A stretch of DNA of 64,000 nt from Lentzea nigeriaca (GTDB lineage: Bacteria > Actinomycetota > Actinomycetes > Mycobacteriales > Pseudonocardiaceae): contig NZ_JAFBCX010000006.1 of NCBI RefSeq assembly GCF_016907955.1, positions 496,001-560,000 on the forward strand, given 5' to 3'. Position 1 is the first letter of the stretch, and each line of letters begins with the position of its first letter. The notes beneath the pieces are model-generated. The model worked only from the letters and a program-made list of their open reading frames with translations. It had not been told where the DNA came from and did no database searches. Positions 7,494 to 18,300 of the stretch are shown in pieces. The position numbers were made by a program, and so were the translations under genes.

Positions 7494-10400
7494 GGCACTC
7501 TGGCCAGACCGACGTTGACCGAACCCGTTCCCGCGACGGAAGGATCGATCAGCACCACGTAGGTGCCCGCCGCGGGCAGCACCGGCAGGTCGAACGCGCC
7601 CTGGTCCGTCTGGAACTTCCTGTCCACCAGCTTCGTCCCGTCCGGGTTGAGGACCGTGAGGCTGAACGCCTTGTTGGTGAACGTGCTGCCACTCGTCGTC
7701 AGCCGCAGCTTGTCACCCGTGGCGCCGGTGAACGACAGCTGGCCGTCCTGACCGGCCCTGCTCACCGACACCCGCACCGTCGAGCCGCCGATCGTGAGCG
7801 TTCCGGCGTTGACGGGCGTGGACAGGGTCAGCGAGACGGTGCCGGTGACACCGTTGGTGTTGCTCGAATTGATGACGATCTCGTACACCCCCGACACCGG
7901 CAGCACGTCGAACGCGATGCTGCCCGGCGCCGGGTTGAAACCCCCGAGGTCGACGCCGGCGCCGTCAGGTTTGACCAGCCGGACGGTGTGATCGGCGAAA
8001 CCCGCGGAGAAGGTCGTCAGGCCCAGACTGAGCCGCTGGCCCGCCACCCCGTCGAACTTCACCCTGCCCTGCTGGCCGGGCCTGGAGAGGGACGCCGACT
8101 TCTGCGAACCGGTCACCGTGATGACACCGAGGTCGAGGTCTTCCGACAGCCACGAGGTCAGCGTTCCGGTGCTGGGGCCGGCGTTGACGAGCAGGTCGTG
8201 ACTTCCCGTCCTGGTGAGCACCGGTACGGCCGCGCCACCGGCGTGCGAGTCGAGCGACTTCGTCGTCCCGTCCGGGCCGACGACGAAGGCTTTCGGCCTG
8301 TTGCCGTCGGTCAGGCTGATGTCCGCGTAGCCGACGGCGAGCCGCTGGCCCTGCGTCCCGTCGAACCTCATGCGGGCGTGCTGGCCGGGCCGGGTCAGGG
8401 TCAGCTGCCGGCCTGTCTGCACGGTGGTGACGTCGCCGGCGTTGATCTCGTTGGACAGCCACAGCTTCGCGCTGCCCGACCCCTCACCGAAGATGTACCC
8501 GATCACCACGCGGTACTTCCCGGCTGCCTCGGTCTTGAACCGGCCGGCGTCGATCGCGGTGAGGTACTGCTGGTTGCCGACGCGTCCGCCCTTGGCGTCG
8601 AACACGTCCACGGACATCAGCGCGGTGCTCGTCGTCCAGTCGGTGAACCCGAGGTCGTACCAGGAGTTCAGCTTTCCGTCGATGGTGAACTCGGCGAACT
8701 GCCCCGGCCTCGTCACCGTGAACGGCGTGCCCTGCACGACGACATCGGTCGTCGCCGTGCTGTTCCTGGACAGCTGCACGGTCGCGTTACCGGTTCCGGC
8801 GCCATCGGGATCGATGAACACCTGGTAGGTACCCGTGATCGTCAGGGTCGGCAACACGGCTGCCCTGCCGAAGCCCTGGTAGACGTAGGAGGAGCCGCTG
8901 TTCTTGTCGACGCTGAACGAGCGGCCCGCCGGGTCGAGCACCCACAGCTTGCTGAAGGCGTTCACCGTGTACGGGGTGACGCCGATACCGAGCTTGTCAC
9001 CGGCCACACCGTCGAACCGCAGCCGCAGCACCTTGTCCGCGGGAATGGTCGTGCCGACACTCGCGCCGTCGGCGGTCAGCGTTCCACCGTCGACGACGTC
9101 ACCGGCCCCGGCGACCACGAACTCGTAGGTGGTCGGCGCGGACTGCGTGGTGCCGTTGGACGTACGCACCGTCAACGTCCGCCTGCCCGCCGCTTTCGGT
9201 GTGATGGCAACGGAAATCTCGCCGCCCGCGACGATCTCCGTCGGCTGCGCGTCGCCGTCGAGCTGGTAGGAGTACTTGTTGAACGCCTGGGTGCCGCCCG
9301 GCTTGAAGGTGAACGTGCCGAGGATGCCCACGCCACCGTTCACCCGCCCGTCAGCGGGATAGTCGTACGACGACACCTGTGGCGGCGCGGGCGTGGCCGG
9401 TGCGACGACCGATTCGGCCAGGGTCAGCGTCCACCCGGCGAACGTGCCCTCGTCGAAGCCGAAGTTGTCGCGCACGACCAGCTTCCACACCCCGTTGGCA
9501 TCCATTGTGGACATTCCGGTGAGCGGGAAGGTCTGGTCGAGGTCGACAGCGGTGTCCTCGCCGTTGGCCGCCTTCACCACGCGTTCGGTCCCGTTGGGCG
9601 CGACCAGCAGGACCGACAGGTCACCGCGGAACGGGTGCTCGGCCCGCACGCGCACCCGCGCGGTGTCGGCCACCCTGCCGGGACAGGCCGTGAACTCCAC
9701 CGTGCTGGTGACCGATCCCTGGTCGGGAATGGCCTGGCGGGTGTCGTTGGCCAGCGTGCAGACCCCGGTCACCGGAACCCCGGTGTAGAGCAGCCTGTTC
9801 GGCGACCCGGCGCCCAACCCGTTGGCGGCGAGCACATCCGTCGTCGCCCGGCTGAGCAACGTGGCGGACACCTCGGCCGGCGTCGCACTGGGCGTCTCGG
9901 CGAGCAGCAACGCGATCGCACCCGTGACGTGCGGGGAAGCCATCGACGTGCCGTGCAACGTGATCGTGGCGGAGTCGGTGGCGTTGTGCGCGGACTTGAT
10001 CGCCTCCCCCGGCGCGAACAGGTCGAGGCAGGACCCGAAGTTCGAGCCACCGGTGATCTTGGTGGGATCCCTGGGGTCGTCCTTCCAGTCCCGAGCCCTC
10101 TCGTCGACCGGGTTGCTCGCGCCGACGGTGATGGCCTCGCTCACGTTGGCAGGACTGTTCTCGCAGGCGTCCTTCTGGTCGTTGCCCGCGGAAACCGCAT
10201 ACGTGATCCCGGATGCGATCGAGTTCCTGAGCGCGATGTCCTCCACAGCGCTCTTTCCCCCACCGAGACTCATGTTGACCACGGCGGGCCGCTGCGCGTG
10301 CGCGGTCACCCAGTCGATCCCGGCGATGATCTGACTGGTGGTGCCGGAGTTCTCACAGCTCAACACCCGCACCGAGACGAGCTTGACCTTCTTGGCCACG

Positions 10401-11017
10401 CCGTACGTCCTGCCCCCGATGGTGCCCGCGACGTGCGTGCCGTGCCCGGCGGTGCTGCAGTCCTCACCGTTCCACCCGTCACCGATGGCGTCGAAGCCCA
10501 CGCTGGCCCGACCCTCGAACTCGGTGTGCGCGGTGCGAATCCCGGTGTCCATCACATAAGCGGTGACCCCGCCACCGGCACTCTCGGGATAGGTGAACGC
10601 GTCGTCGAGCACGGTGGTGTGCTGGTCGACCCGGTCCAGATCCCACGGCGGGTTGGTCTGCGTCCCGGTCGCCCGCACCAGCGAATCGGCCTCGACCCGC
10701 GCGACCCTCGGATCGGTAGCGAGCCGCTTGGCCTGAGCCTCCGTGGCGGTCACGGTGAACCCGGTCAACGCCGAGGCGAAGGTCCGCTTGATCTGCCCGC
10801 CGTACTTGCCGGCGAGCGCGCCCTTCTCCGCCACCGCCTGTTTCAGCAGCACGATGTACTGCCCCGCAACGACTTCGGCGTTCGCGGGCCGGTACACCTG
10901 CCCCTCCTGCGCCGACGCCACACCCGTGGTGATCCCGCCCAAGACCGCGATCGCGGCACCGACGGCAAGCAGCCGTCTCCAACTCCCCAACACAAGTCCC
11001 CCAGCCATTCGAATCAC
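7490..11017 (-). CDS. Secreted subtilisin-like (S8) protease with P-domain and repeated beta modules
   Basis: 1175 residues. A signal peptide (~1-36) is followed by an inhibitor-I9 propeptide (QYIVLLKQAV... to ~120) and a proteinase-K-like catalytic domain. The triad is Asp (YVMDTGI, ~157), His (GHGTHVAG, ~192) and Ser (HGTSMASPH, ~358). A proprotein-convertase P-domain follows (~430-520), then one ~95-residue Ig-like module starting SSYDYPADG and five ~100-residue modules of pre-peptidase-C-like type, each with TRPGQ...FDG. An alternative ATG lies three codons inside the GTG start. It should act outside the cell. Its Ig-like and C-terminal modules also occur in the neighbouring RHS toxin, which suggests shared surface localisation or a processing relationship (inference). 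Confidence 0.92.
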   Translation of the reverse strand: MIRMAGGLVLGSWRRLLAVGAAIAVLGGITTGVASAQEGQVYRPANAEVVAGQYIVLLKQAVAEKGALAGKYGGQIKRTFASALTGFTVTATEAQAKRLATDPRVARVEADSLVRATGTQTNPPWDLDRVDQHTTVLDDAFTYPESAGGGVTAYVMDTGIRTAHTEFEGRASVGFDAIGDGWNGEDCSTAGHGTHVAGTIGGRTYGVAKKVKLVSVRVLSCENSGTTSQIIAGIDWVTAHAQRPAVVNMSLGGGKSAVEDIALRNSIASGITYAVSAGNDQKDACENSPANVSEAITVGASNPVDERARDWKDDPRDPTKITGGSNFGSCLDLFAPGEAIKSAHNATDSATITLHGTSMASPHVTGAIALLLAETPSATPAEVSATLLSRATTDVLAANGLGAGSPNRLLYTGVPVTGVCTLANDTRQAIPDQGSVTSTVEFTACPGRVADTARVRVRAEHPFRGDLSVLLVAPNGTERVVKAANGEDTAVDLDQTFPLTGMSTMDANGVWKLVVRDNFGFDEGTFAGWTLTLAESVVAPATPAPPQVSSYDYPADGRVNGGVGILGTFTFKPGGTQAFNKYSYQLDGDAQPTEIVAGGEISVAITPKAAGRRTLTVRTSNGTTQSAPTTYEFVVAGAGDVVDGGTLTADGASVGTTIPADKVLRLRFDGVAGDKLGIGVTPYTVNAFSKLWVLDPAGRSFSVDKNSGSSYVYQGFGRAAVLPTLTITGTYQVFIDPDGAGTGNATVQLSRNSTATTDVVVQGTPFTVTRPGQFAEFTIDGKLNSWYDLGFTDWTTSTALMSVDVFDAKGGRVGNQQYLTAIDAGRFKTEAAGKYRVVIGYIFGEGSGSAKLWLSNEINAGDVTTVQTGRQLTLTRPGQHARMRFDGTQGQRLAVGYADISLTDGNRPKAFVVGPDGTTKSLDSHAGGAAVPVLTRTGSHDLLVNAGPSTGTLTSWLSEDLDLGVITVTGSQKSASLSRPGQQGRVKFDGVAGQRLSLGLTTFSAGFADHTVRLVKPDGAGVDLGGFNPAPGSIAFDVLPVSGVYEIVINSSNTNGVTGTVSLTLSTPVNAGTLTIGGSTVRVSVSRAGQDGQLSFTGATGDKLRLTTSGSTFTNKAFSLTVLNPDGTKLVDRKFQTDQGAFDLPVLPAAGTYVVLIDPSVAGTGSVNVGLARVP

Positions 11018-11068
11018 TGCCTGGTAAGGCGAATCCCGACTCGGTATCCGCGGCCAGGTCTGAGCAGC

Positions 11069-11272
11069 TCAGCTCCAGCCATCGGCGTTCGATCCCGTCT
11101 CGTAGTCCAGCGGAGTGACGTGCTCCCACTCCCTGCCAGTCGAGCTTTCGTACGCGTGTTGCGCCACGTGGAGCAGGAACTCGGCCTCAGGCCCACCGGG
11201 TTCGGTGAACCGGCGAAACCGCCCCGGATCCGCCAGCACAGCCCGGTAAGCCTCTTCCCCTGCCGGCACCAC
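11069..11272 (-). CDS. Fragment or small paralogue of the DUF4240-type immunity gene
   Basis: A 67-residue frame from a GTG without a recognisable ribosome-binding site. The frame stays open upstream as far as the stop codon of the preceding immunity gene, and the translated text there (LVRFLLQYRAAVVP) also reads like protein, yet it contains no start codon. Its end (EFLLHVAQHAYE ... NADGWS) parallels the end of the upstream DUF4240-like protein (ERLLYLADEHYE ... NPDGWN). The simplest reading is the 3' remnant of a duplicated or displaced immunity gene. It could also be a small expressed gene. Confidence 0.45.
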   Translation of the reverse strand: MVPAGEEAYRAVLADPGRFRRFTEPGGPEAEFLLHVAQHAYESSTGREWEHVTPLDYETGSNADGWS

Positions 11273-11365
11273 CGCCGCCCGGTACTGAAGAAGGAATCTG
11301 ACGAGAGAGCTAACCCGGTCGCGCTGGACGGCAACGCCGCGAGCCCCCCAACGTCGCCCAGCAGG

Positions 11366-11824
11366 CTAATTCCAGCCGTCCGGGTTCGGCTTCATGTCGA
11401 TCGGAAACGTCCTCCGGCGCTCCATCGGGAACCCCATCTTGTCCTCGTAGTGCTCGTCGGCCAGGTACAACAACCGCTCAGCCGGTAGCTCGGGCACCGT
11501 GAAGGGCTCGAACCCCTCCCCCGTGGCCGGCACCTCCTCGAACACCCTCCGGCCGGCGAGGACGCAGGCGCACCTGGCGTACTGGAAACCGTCCTCCGAC
11601 TGCGGGATCGCCAGGTCCCGCACGAAGACGGGGATCTCCGCGAACTGCCTGCGGTCCAGCCTCGACAACGCCTCGTGCAGGCCGTCGACGAAGTTCAGCA
11701 GGTCGTACGTGGGCAGCGGGGCCAGCCGCGCGGAGACCCGCTCCAGCGTGGCTTCCACGTCGGCCTCGGTCCGCAGTTCGTTCTCGCCGATGATGCCCCA
11801 GAACTCGGTCACCACAGGTTCCAT
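11366..11824 (-). CDS. DUF4240-domain protein, probable immunity protein
   Basis: 152 residues, cytoplasmic. The pattern TEFWGIIGEN at the start, DGFQYARCACVLAGRRVFEEV in the middle and LADEHYEDKMG near the end matches DUF4240 proteins, which are frequent next to polymorphic toxins. An ATG 35 codons inside the longer frame is chosen: it follows the stop of the upstream gene by 7 bases and begins exactly where the family begins. It is the second gene after the RHS toxin on the same strand, so a role in neutralising that toxin or a related one is inferred from position. Confidence 0.7.
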   Translation of the reverse strand: MEPVVTEFWGIIGENELRTEADVEATLERVSARLAPLPTYDLLNFVDGLHEALSRLDRRQFAEIPVFVRDLAIPQSEDGFQYARCACVLAGRRVFEEVPATGEGFEPFTVPELPAERLLYLADEHYEDKMGFPMERRRTFPIDMKPNPDGWN

Positions 11825-11831
11825 CGTCGCC

Positions 11832-12398
11832 CTACTCGATGCCACCGCGCGCTCCGTGTACCGCGAGCAGTCGCTCGAGGCCTCTGGCTCGATCGTGTTC
11901 CCGGAGCTGCGCCAGTGCCCCTTCGTCATGACCAGAGGAGATCGCTCGACGCTGGAACTCGTGCTCAGCGCCGAGCAAGTCAGATCCGGGAATGTTCTGA
12001 TCCGCCAGCGCCATCGAGGTCAAGCTCGCATGCGCGCACTGGACAGCCTGTTGCGCGTCACCCGTGGCACGGAACAGAACCGCGTATCTCATGCAGAGGA
12101 CCGCTGAGAACGCATCTATGTCCGCGTCATCGGTCAATCCTTCCTCGCTGGGCACCAGCTCCGGAAATCCCTCCAGAACCGCGGCCCTGCCGTCGAAGTT
12201 CTCACTCGGCAGGTCCAGGGCCCACAGGTCGTCCAGGTACTTCAGGTACAGCTCGATGTCCGCAGCACGACCGGGATCGTCTCCGCGCAGGCCGGTGAAG
12301 AACTGCGCCATCCGTTCCACGCAGCTCGCGACGAAGACCGCGGCTCGTGCGGACTCTCCCGCCACGAGGGCATCGGACACCTCAGCGGCCACTACCAT
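11832..12398 (-). CDS. Probable immunity protein for the RHS deaminase toxin
   Basis: 188 residues, helical, acidic and without signal peptide or membrane segment. The ATG overlaps the last seven bases of the RHS gene, so toxin and this protein are translationally coupled, the normal arrangement for a cognate immunity gene. The N-terminal half (AAVFVASCVERMAQFFTGL ... LDDLWALD) recalls the layout of DUF416-type proteins, but I would not assign it firmly. The next gene follows after 7 bases. Predicted role: binding and blocking the C-terminal deaminase domain in the producing cell. Confidence 0.6.
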   Translation of the reverse strand: MVVAAEVSDALVAGESARAAVFVASCVERMAQFFTGLRGDDPGRAADIELYLKYLDDLWALDLPSENFDGRAAVLEGFPELVPSEEGLTDDADIDAFSAVLCMRYAVLFRATGDAQQAVQCAHASLTSMALADQNIPGSDLLGAEHEFQRRAISSGHDEGALAQLREHDRARGLERLLAVHGARGGIE

Positions 12399-15300
12399 TC
12401 AAAGCTCCTCTGACGTGTTGTCGTCTTTCCGTTTCCGGGGAAGACGTTGCCCGTCATTCTGCCGCCGGTCTCCCGGATCCACGGGGCGCACACTCCCAGA
12501 CAGACGTTGCGCGAGGTGCCGCCTGCGATCGGAATCCAGCCCTGCTGGTTCGCGTAGAGGAAAGCGTTCTGCTCGGCATGCGTTCCCGGGATGTTGGGCA
12601 CGTGCATCTCACCCGGTCGCAGCGGCACCGCCAACTGGTCGGGCGTCAGGCCCTTGCCGCTCCCGGCGATGAGGTCGACGGGGCCGCGCGGCGTCTGGAC
12701 CCGGATCACGGCCACGGTGCTCACGTTCTCGCGGTACCACGCGTCCCGTTCGGCGGCGTGAATCTCGCTGGCCCGATCGGAGAAACCGCAGTTGTGTACG
12801 AGAACCGGGGTTTCTCCGGCCAGGACGTAGTACGTGTGCAGTTCGTCGACGGTGAGGTTGTGCACCCGTTGCGTGGCCGTGCGTTGCGCCACTGCCGTGA
12901 CCTGGACGTACGTGCCGGCCGACGTGCGCAGTAGCGCGCCAGGACGCAGGTCCTCGGCCTTGACCCATTCGTCGAGCTCAGGCACCCAGAACGGGTGACC
13001 ATCCGTCGCGGTGAGCGTGCTGTCGCCCTTGCCGTCATCGTCGGTGTCGATGGTGATGTCGACGAGCGACTTCTGCCCCTGACCCACGATCGTCGCGGTG
13101 ACGACCCTTTCCTCGGTGAGTCCCGTCGACGGGTCCGTGGCCAGTACCTTGTCGCCCAGCTGGATGTCCCCGATCGGTTTGGCCGAGCCGTCGGCCATCC
13201 GCACCTTCGTTTCCGGGGTGAAGCTGTTCTGCTCACAGCCTCCTCGTGACGATGTGGGTTTCGTGCCCATCGGGTCGGTGAGCTTCGTCGGCTGGTTGGC
13301 CACGTAGCCGTAGAGGTTGCTCCCGCCGTCGAAGCCGATCGGGTCCTCGCTGAGGAATCGCTGCAGCACAGGGCTGTAGTACCGGGCACGGTTGTAGTAC
13401 AGGCCGGTGCCGTCGTCCTCACGCCCAGCGAACTGATACGGGTTGCCGCCGTCGTCGCCGGCCGTGTAGGTGCGCCCGAACGGCTCGTACGAATACGAAG
13501 CGCCGGCACCGGAGTTGTCGACCAGTCCGAGTGTGCTGCCCAGCCCGTCGACCAGGTACCGGCGAGTCGTGCCGCCGGACTCACGCAGCTGGAATCCGTC
13601 GGTGCCGATCGAGGTCATCGTCGCGGTGACGGCACCGTTCACCTTCTCCTGCAACGGGTTGAGCCCGTCGTACAGGTAGTTGGTGGTGACGCCGTTGACC
13701 GTCCGCCCCTGCCTGCGTCCATCGGCCGCGTAGTCGAAGCTGGCCGTCATACCCGGTCCGGCCTCGCCTGCGAGTTGTCCGCGGGCGTTCCAGCTGAACG
13801 TCGTCACCCCATCGGAGATCAGGTTGCCGTCGGGATCGTGGCTGATCGTCGTGGCACCGACCGCGCTGACGCGGTTCGCCCGGTCGTAGACCGCGAGCCC
13901 GAACTGCTCCGGCAGCATCGCGCGGGAGTAACTGCCCGTCGTGCGGACCGGATATCCGGCCGCGTCGTAGTTGTAGGTGAGGTCTCCCAGCACTGTCGTG
14001 CCGGACCGGTAAGTGATCGACTTGATCTGGCCGGCATCGTCGTAGGCGTAGGTCTGCGACACCCCACCACCGCCGGGAGCACCGACACGTTCCGGCCTGC
14101 CCACCCGGTCACGGCTGATGGTGCTCACAGCGGTGTCGCCTTGGCGCACCTCGGAGAGGTCGCCCACCGCGTCGTAGATGTGCCGGACCGGAGCTCGTCC
14201 CGCCACGGTCATCGTCCGGTCTTGCACGGTCTTGCCGTACTCGTAGGACACGGTGCCGTGAGTGGTGGACTCGACCTTCACGCGGTCGAATCCGTCGTAG
14301 TCGATCGTCGAGACGCCCGCCACCGAGTCCTCGGTGCGCTTCACCCTGTCGCCGAGGTCGTAGCCGAACTTCGTGGTGCTCTCGGACCCGAACCTGCTCT
14401 CCTTGCGCCGGTCCAGTTCGTCGTAGTCGTGTTCGGTGACGATGCCGCGACGGCTCGTGTGCTTCGCCAGGTTGCCGTTGCGGTCGTACTCGGCCAGCTC
14501 GAACTTGCCCAGCGGATCGGTGACCTTCTCCACCCGGTCCATCCGGTCGTAGTCGAAGACGGTCTGACCGCCGCGGGCGTCGATGACCTTGGCCCGATTG
14601 CCGTTCCCGTCGTACTCATACGCCACGGTGCGGCCGAGCGGATCGGTCACCGAGCGGATCTGAGTCGCCGCATCGAACGTGGTGTCGGTGCTCGCGCCGC
14701 GCGGATCTGTGGTCAGCACGGGCCTGCCGATGGCGTCGAAGCCAGTCCGGTCGACCTTGCCGAGCGGGTCGGTGCGGCTGACGACGTCCGCACCGGCGTA
14801 GTCGACAGTGCTGGCCTTCTCCGCCGGATCCGTGACCTTGGTGACGAGCCCCTTCTCGTTGGTGTCGTACAGCGTCTTGCGGTTGGCCGGATCCGTCACC
14901 GACTTCACCGCACCCCGCGGGTCGAGCTCGTAGACCGTGTCCTTGAGGTAGGTGTCGGTGTACTTGGTCAGCTCGGCGTGCGGCCCGTTGCGCTCCCACT
15001 TCTCGGTCCGCGCCTCGGCCGTACCCGCCAGCAGGGTCTTCTCCTTGACCTGGCCGTTGGCGTCGTAGACGTAGGTCGTCTTGCGCTGCAAGGCATCGGT
15101 GGTCGCCTTGAGGCGCACGCCGTCGGCCTCGTACTCGTTCGTGGTCGTCTGCGCCAGCGACGTGCCGAACGCCTTGGTGTCGGTCAGCACCGAGCCGCGG
15201 TCGTTGAAGGTGAACCGGCGCACGTGGTCCCTGGCGTCGGTGACCTTGGTCTCGACGATGGCGTCGCCGGACTCGACGTACTCGAACTTGGTGAGGCCTC

Positions 15301-18300
15301 CGTCGGCCGCGGTCTGCTGCTTGACCCTGCCCTTCGCGTCGTACTCGTTGAGCAGGAAGCGGATTTCCCTGGCGTCGGTGATGGTCTTGAGCAGACCGTT
15401 CTCCCACGTGTAGCGGGTGGTTCCGCCGCGGATGTCGGTGACGGTCTCCAGGTGGCCTGTCGCGTCGTAGGTGTACGAGACGCGCCTGCCGATGTTGTCC
15501 TCAATGGACCGGACGCGCGGCGGGTTCGCCGTGTCGTAGGTGAACTTCACCCAACGGCCGCTGGGCGAGGTGATCTGCGTGACCGGGCCGTTGGCGCGGA
15601 CCTTGCCGTCGGTGCCCGGTGGTGCCGTGGCTCGGGTGAGCGTGGTCGTGTTGCCGTACTTGTCGCGGATCTGTTGCAGCGGCGCCTCTTCGCCGATCGT
15701 CATCACGGAGCCGTCGCGCAGGAGCACGTCCCAGCCGCTGTCGATCCAGCGGACCACCGAGCCGTCGAACTTCGTCGGCGTCGGGTCGGCCTTGAAGACC
15801 GCGCCCGCGTAGTCCTTGCCCGGCGAGGTTCTCCGGTAGTGGATCTTGCTGCCGTCCGCCTGGACCAGGTCGAACTCCTGGAAGTCGAACTGACCGATGA
15901 CGCCGGGCGACCACGGGTAGAGCCCGTAGTTGAAGCTGGTGCCGACGCCGAAGGTGCGGATGTCGGGGTCGCCCTGCTGGTAGGTGCGCTTGATCTCGAT
16001 CGGCGCGATGTCGTCGACGACCATGTCGACGGTCTCGTCGACCAGCAGGCCGGTCGACGGGTCGACCGGGTCGCCGACCCTGGCACCGTTCGCGCGCGGG
16101 GCGATGCGCGGCGGGTTCATGCCGGGGACCGCGGTCATCGCGCCGGTCAGCCGGTAGAACTTGACGCTCGCGTCCGGCACGATCTGCTTGCCGTCCGGCG
16201 AAACCGTGCCGTAGCCGTAGATGTGCCAGCCCTTGCCGTCCGGATCGTAGTTCCAGAACTGGGTGCGGGTGCCCGGCGCTTCCTTGGTGTAGTTGGGGTA
16301 GATGATCGTGGCGCCCTCGGGGAAGAGGTAGCCACCACCCGGCTGGACCGTGAAGTACACCGGGACCTTGGTGGGCGGCAACGGGAACGGCGGCCGGTCG
16401 ATCGGGATCGGCGTCAGCGACAGCTCGGTCGCCACGTTGCCGTCCGCGTCACGCACGACGGTGCCCGCGGGCAGGCGCACCTCCAGGCCGGGGATCGACT
16501 TGGTGGTGAGCACGGTCTCGCCCTTGGTCGGGCTCGGGACGTGCACGATCGCGGCGGTGTCGATCTCCGGCAGGAACACCGTGTACGGCAGGACGAGCAC
16601 CTGTCCGCCCTTGACGTCCACGCCGATGTCGAACGAGCCGAACCTGCGGCCGGGCATGTTCGTCGCGGTACCGCCGTCGACCCGCAGGACGACGTGGCCG
16701 TCCGGCAGTCCGGTCAGCGCGAACTTGCCCTTGGCGTCGGTGACGACCGGCCGGTGGCCCGCCACGCTGACGGTGACGCCGGCCAGGTCCTGGCCCGCCG
16801 TCGACTGGATCTTGCCGACCACGCCGGTGAACCCCATGGCGAACTGCAGCGGCCGGTCCCTCGTCGGCTGCGGGTCGTAACGGGTGTTCCAGTCGGTGCC
16901 GTTGAGGTTGGCGCTGTCCGGCTGCCAGCCCGACGCACCACCCGCCGGTGCGCACGAGTCCGCTTTGGACGCGGGCGGGAGCTGCGGTTCCTCAGGCTGG
17001 CGCGACCCCTCCGGCGCCGGCGAACCCTTGAAGGGTTCCGGGGCAGGTTCCACGGGAACGCACTTCGGGCTCGCGGGCGGCTTCGGCGGATCGAGCCGCT
17101 CCCCCTGCATTTCCTGTGCCGCAACGGTCGCCGGCTTGCTGACCTTGACGGTCATCGTGCCGGTCCCGTACGTGGCGGGATCGAAGACCAGCGTGTACGT
17201 GCCGGTCAACCGCAGCGCGGTGAGCTTGAACTGGTCCCTCGACATGAACGAGTGCCGCGGCGAGATCGTGCCGTCCGGCGCGATCAGGCTGTAGTAGGCA
17301 CCCGAGTTGTGCGGGAACGTGCGCGTGATGTCGAGCTGCAGCACGTCGTTGGCCGTGCCGTCGAACGTCACCTTGCCGTTCTGCCCGATGCGGGTGAACG
17401 TGAGCGTCTTGGCCGCACCGCCGATGTCGGCCTTGCCGCCGTCGACCTCACCGGACAACGCGATCTCGAGGTCGCCGACCGCGGGACCGCCGCTGTCCTC
17501 CAGCGGTTCGAGCTCGATCTTGTACTCGCCCGCCGCCGGCAAGGCCTGCAGGTCGAACCCGAACGGCACGCTCAGGGCGGTGTACCCGTCGAGCACCGCA
17601 CCGTCCGGCTTGCGGACCGTCGGCTTGACGAACGGGATGTTCGGCGAGCTGTAGCCGAGGCTCAGCCGCTGCCCCGCCTGGCCGGAGAACCTGGCCACGA
17701 CCGTCTGCCCCGGAATGGTGATCCTGGGCTTCAGCAACGGCCCGTCGACCGGGATCACGCCGGCGTCGAACGGCTCGGACAGTGCGAGCGTGAGCTCACC
17801 CGTGGTGGCGAAGGTCGGGTCGAGCTGGAGCCGGTACTTCCCGGTCTCCGGCAGCGCAGGAACATCGATCTTGTTGTCGACCGGTATCCCGATCAGCTTG
17901 TTGTCGGTCGGCTGGTAGAGCCGGGCGTTCATCAGGCCCGGCAGGCTCTTGTCGCGGATCAGGATCTTGAGCGGCTTGTCCTTGACCCCGTCGATGTCGA
18001 CCCAGACCTCGCGGCCCGGCCGGTCGAAGGTGATCTTGGTCTGCGCGTTGACCGGTGCCTTGCCCGCTTCGGCCTTGGTCGACAGCCAGCCCTTCGCGGT
18101 GCCGACCGCCTGCCAGCCGCTCATGAACAGGTTGTGCTCACCGTTCTTCTTGATGGGCACGTTCTTGAGGTCGGCGGTTCCGGTGCGGATCTCGACCTGG
18201 TTGTCGTCCGGCTCGACCAGGATTCCTGCCGCCTGGCCCGCCCTTCCGTTCTCCCGCAACGTGTTGTCGGTGATGGCGAACCGCAGCGGCTGGTCCTTCA

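Noticed and set aside
11014..11334. A 106-codon minus-strand frame overlapping the immunity remnant
   Set aside because: The alternative frame gives the DUF4240-like C-terminal ending; this one is Arg/Ser-rich and matches nothing.
7355..11488. A 1377-codon plus-strand frame antisense to the subtilisin
   Set aside because: Low-complexity shadow of the high-GC protease gene, with no ribosome-binding site or family signature.
12791..13237. An intein in the RHS gene
   Set aside because: The Hint domain has no C-terminal extein continuation typical of splicing and no homing endonuclease. Its position before the toxin tip is that of a polymorphic-toxin Hint domain.
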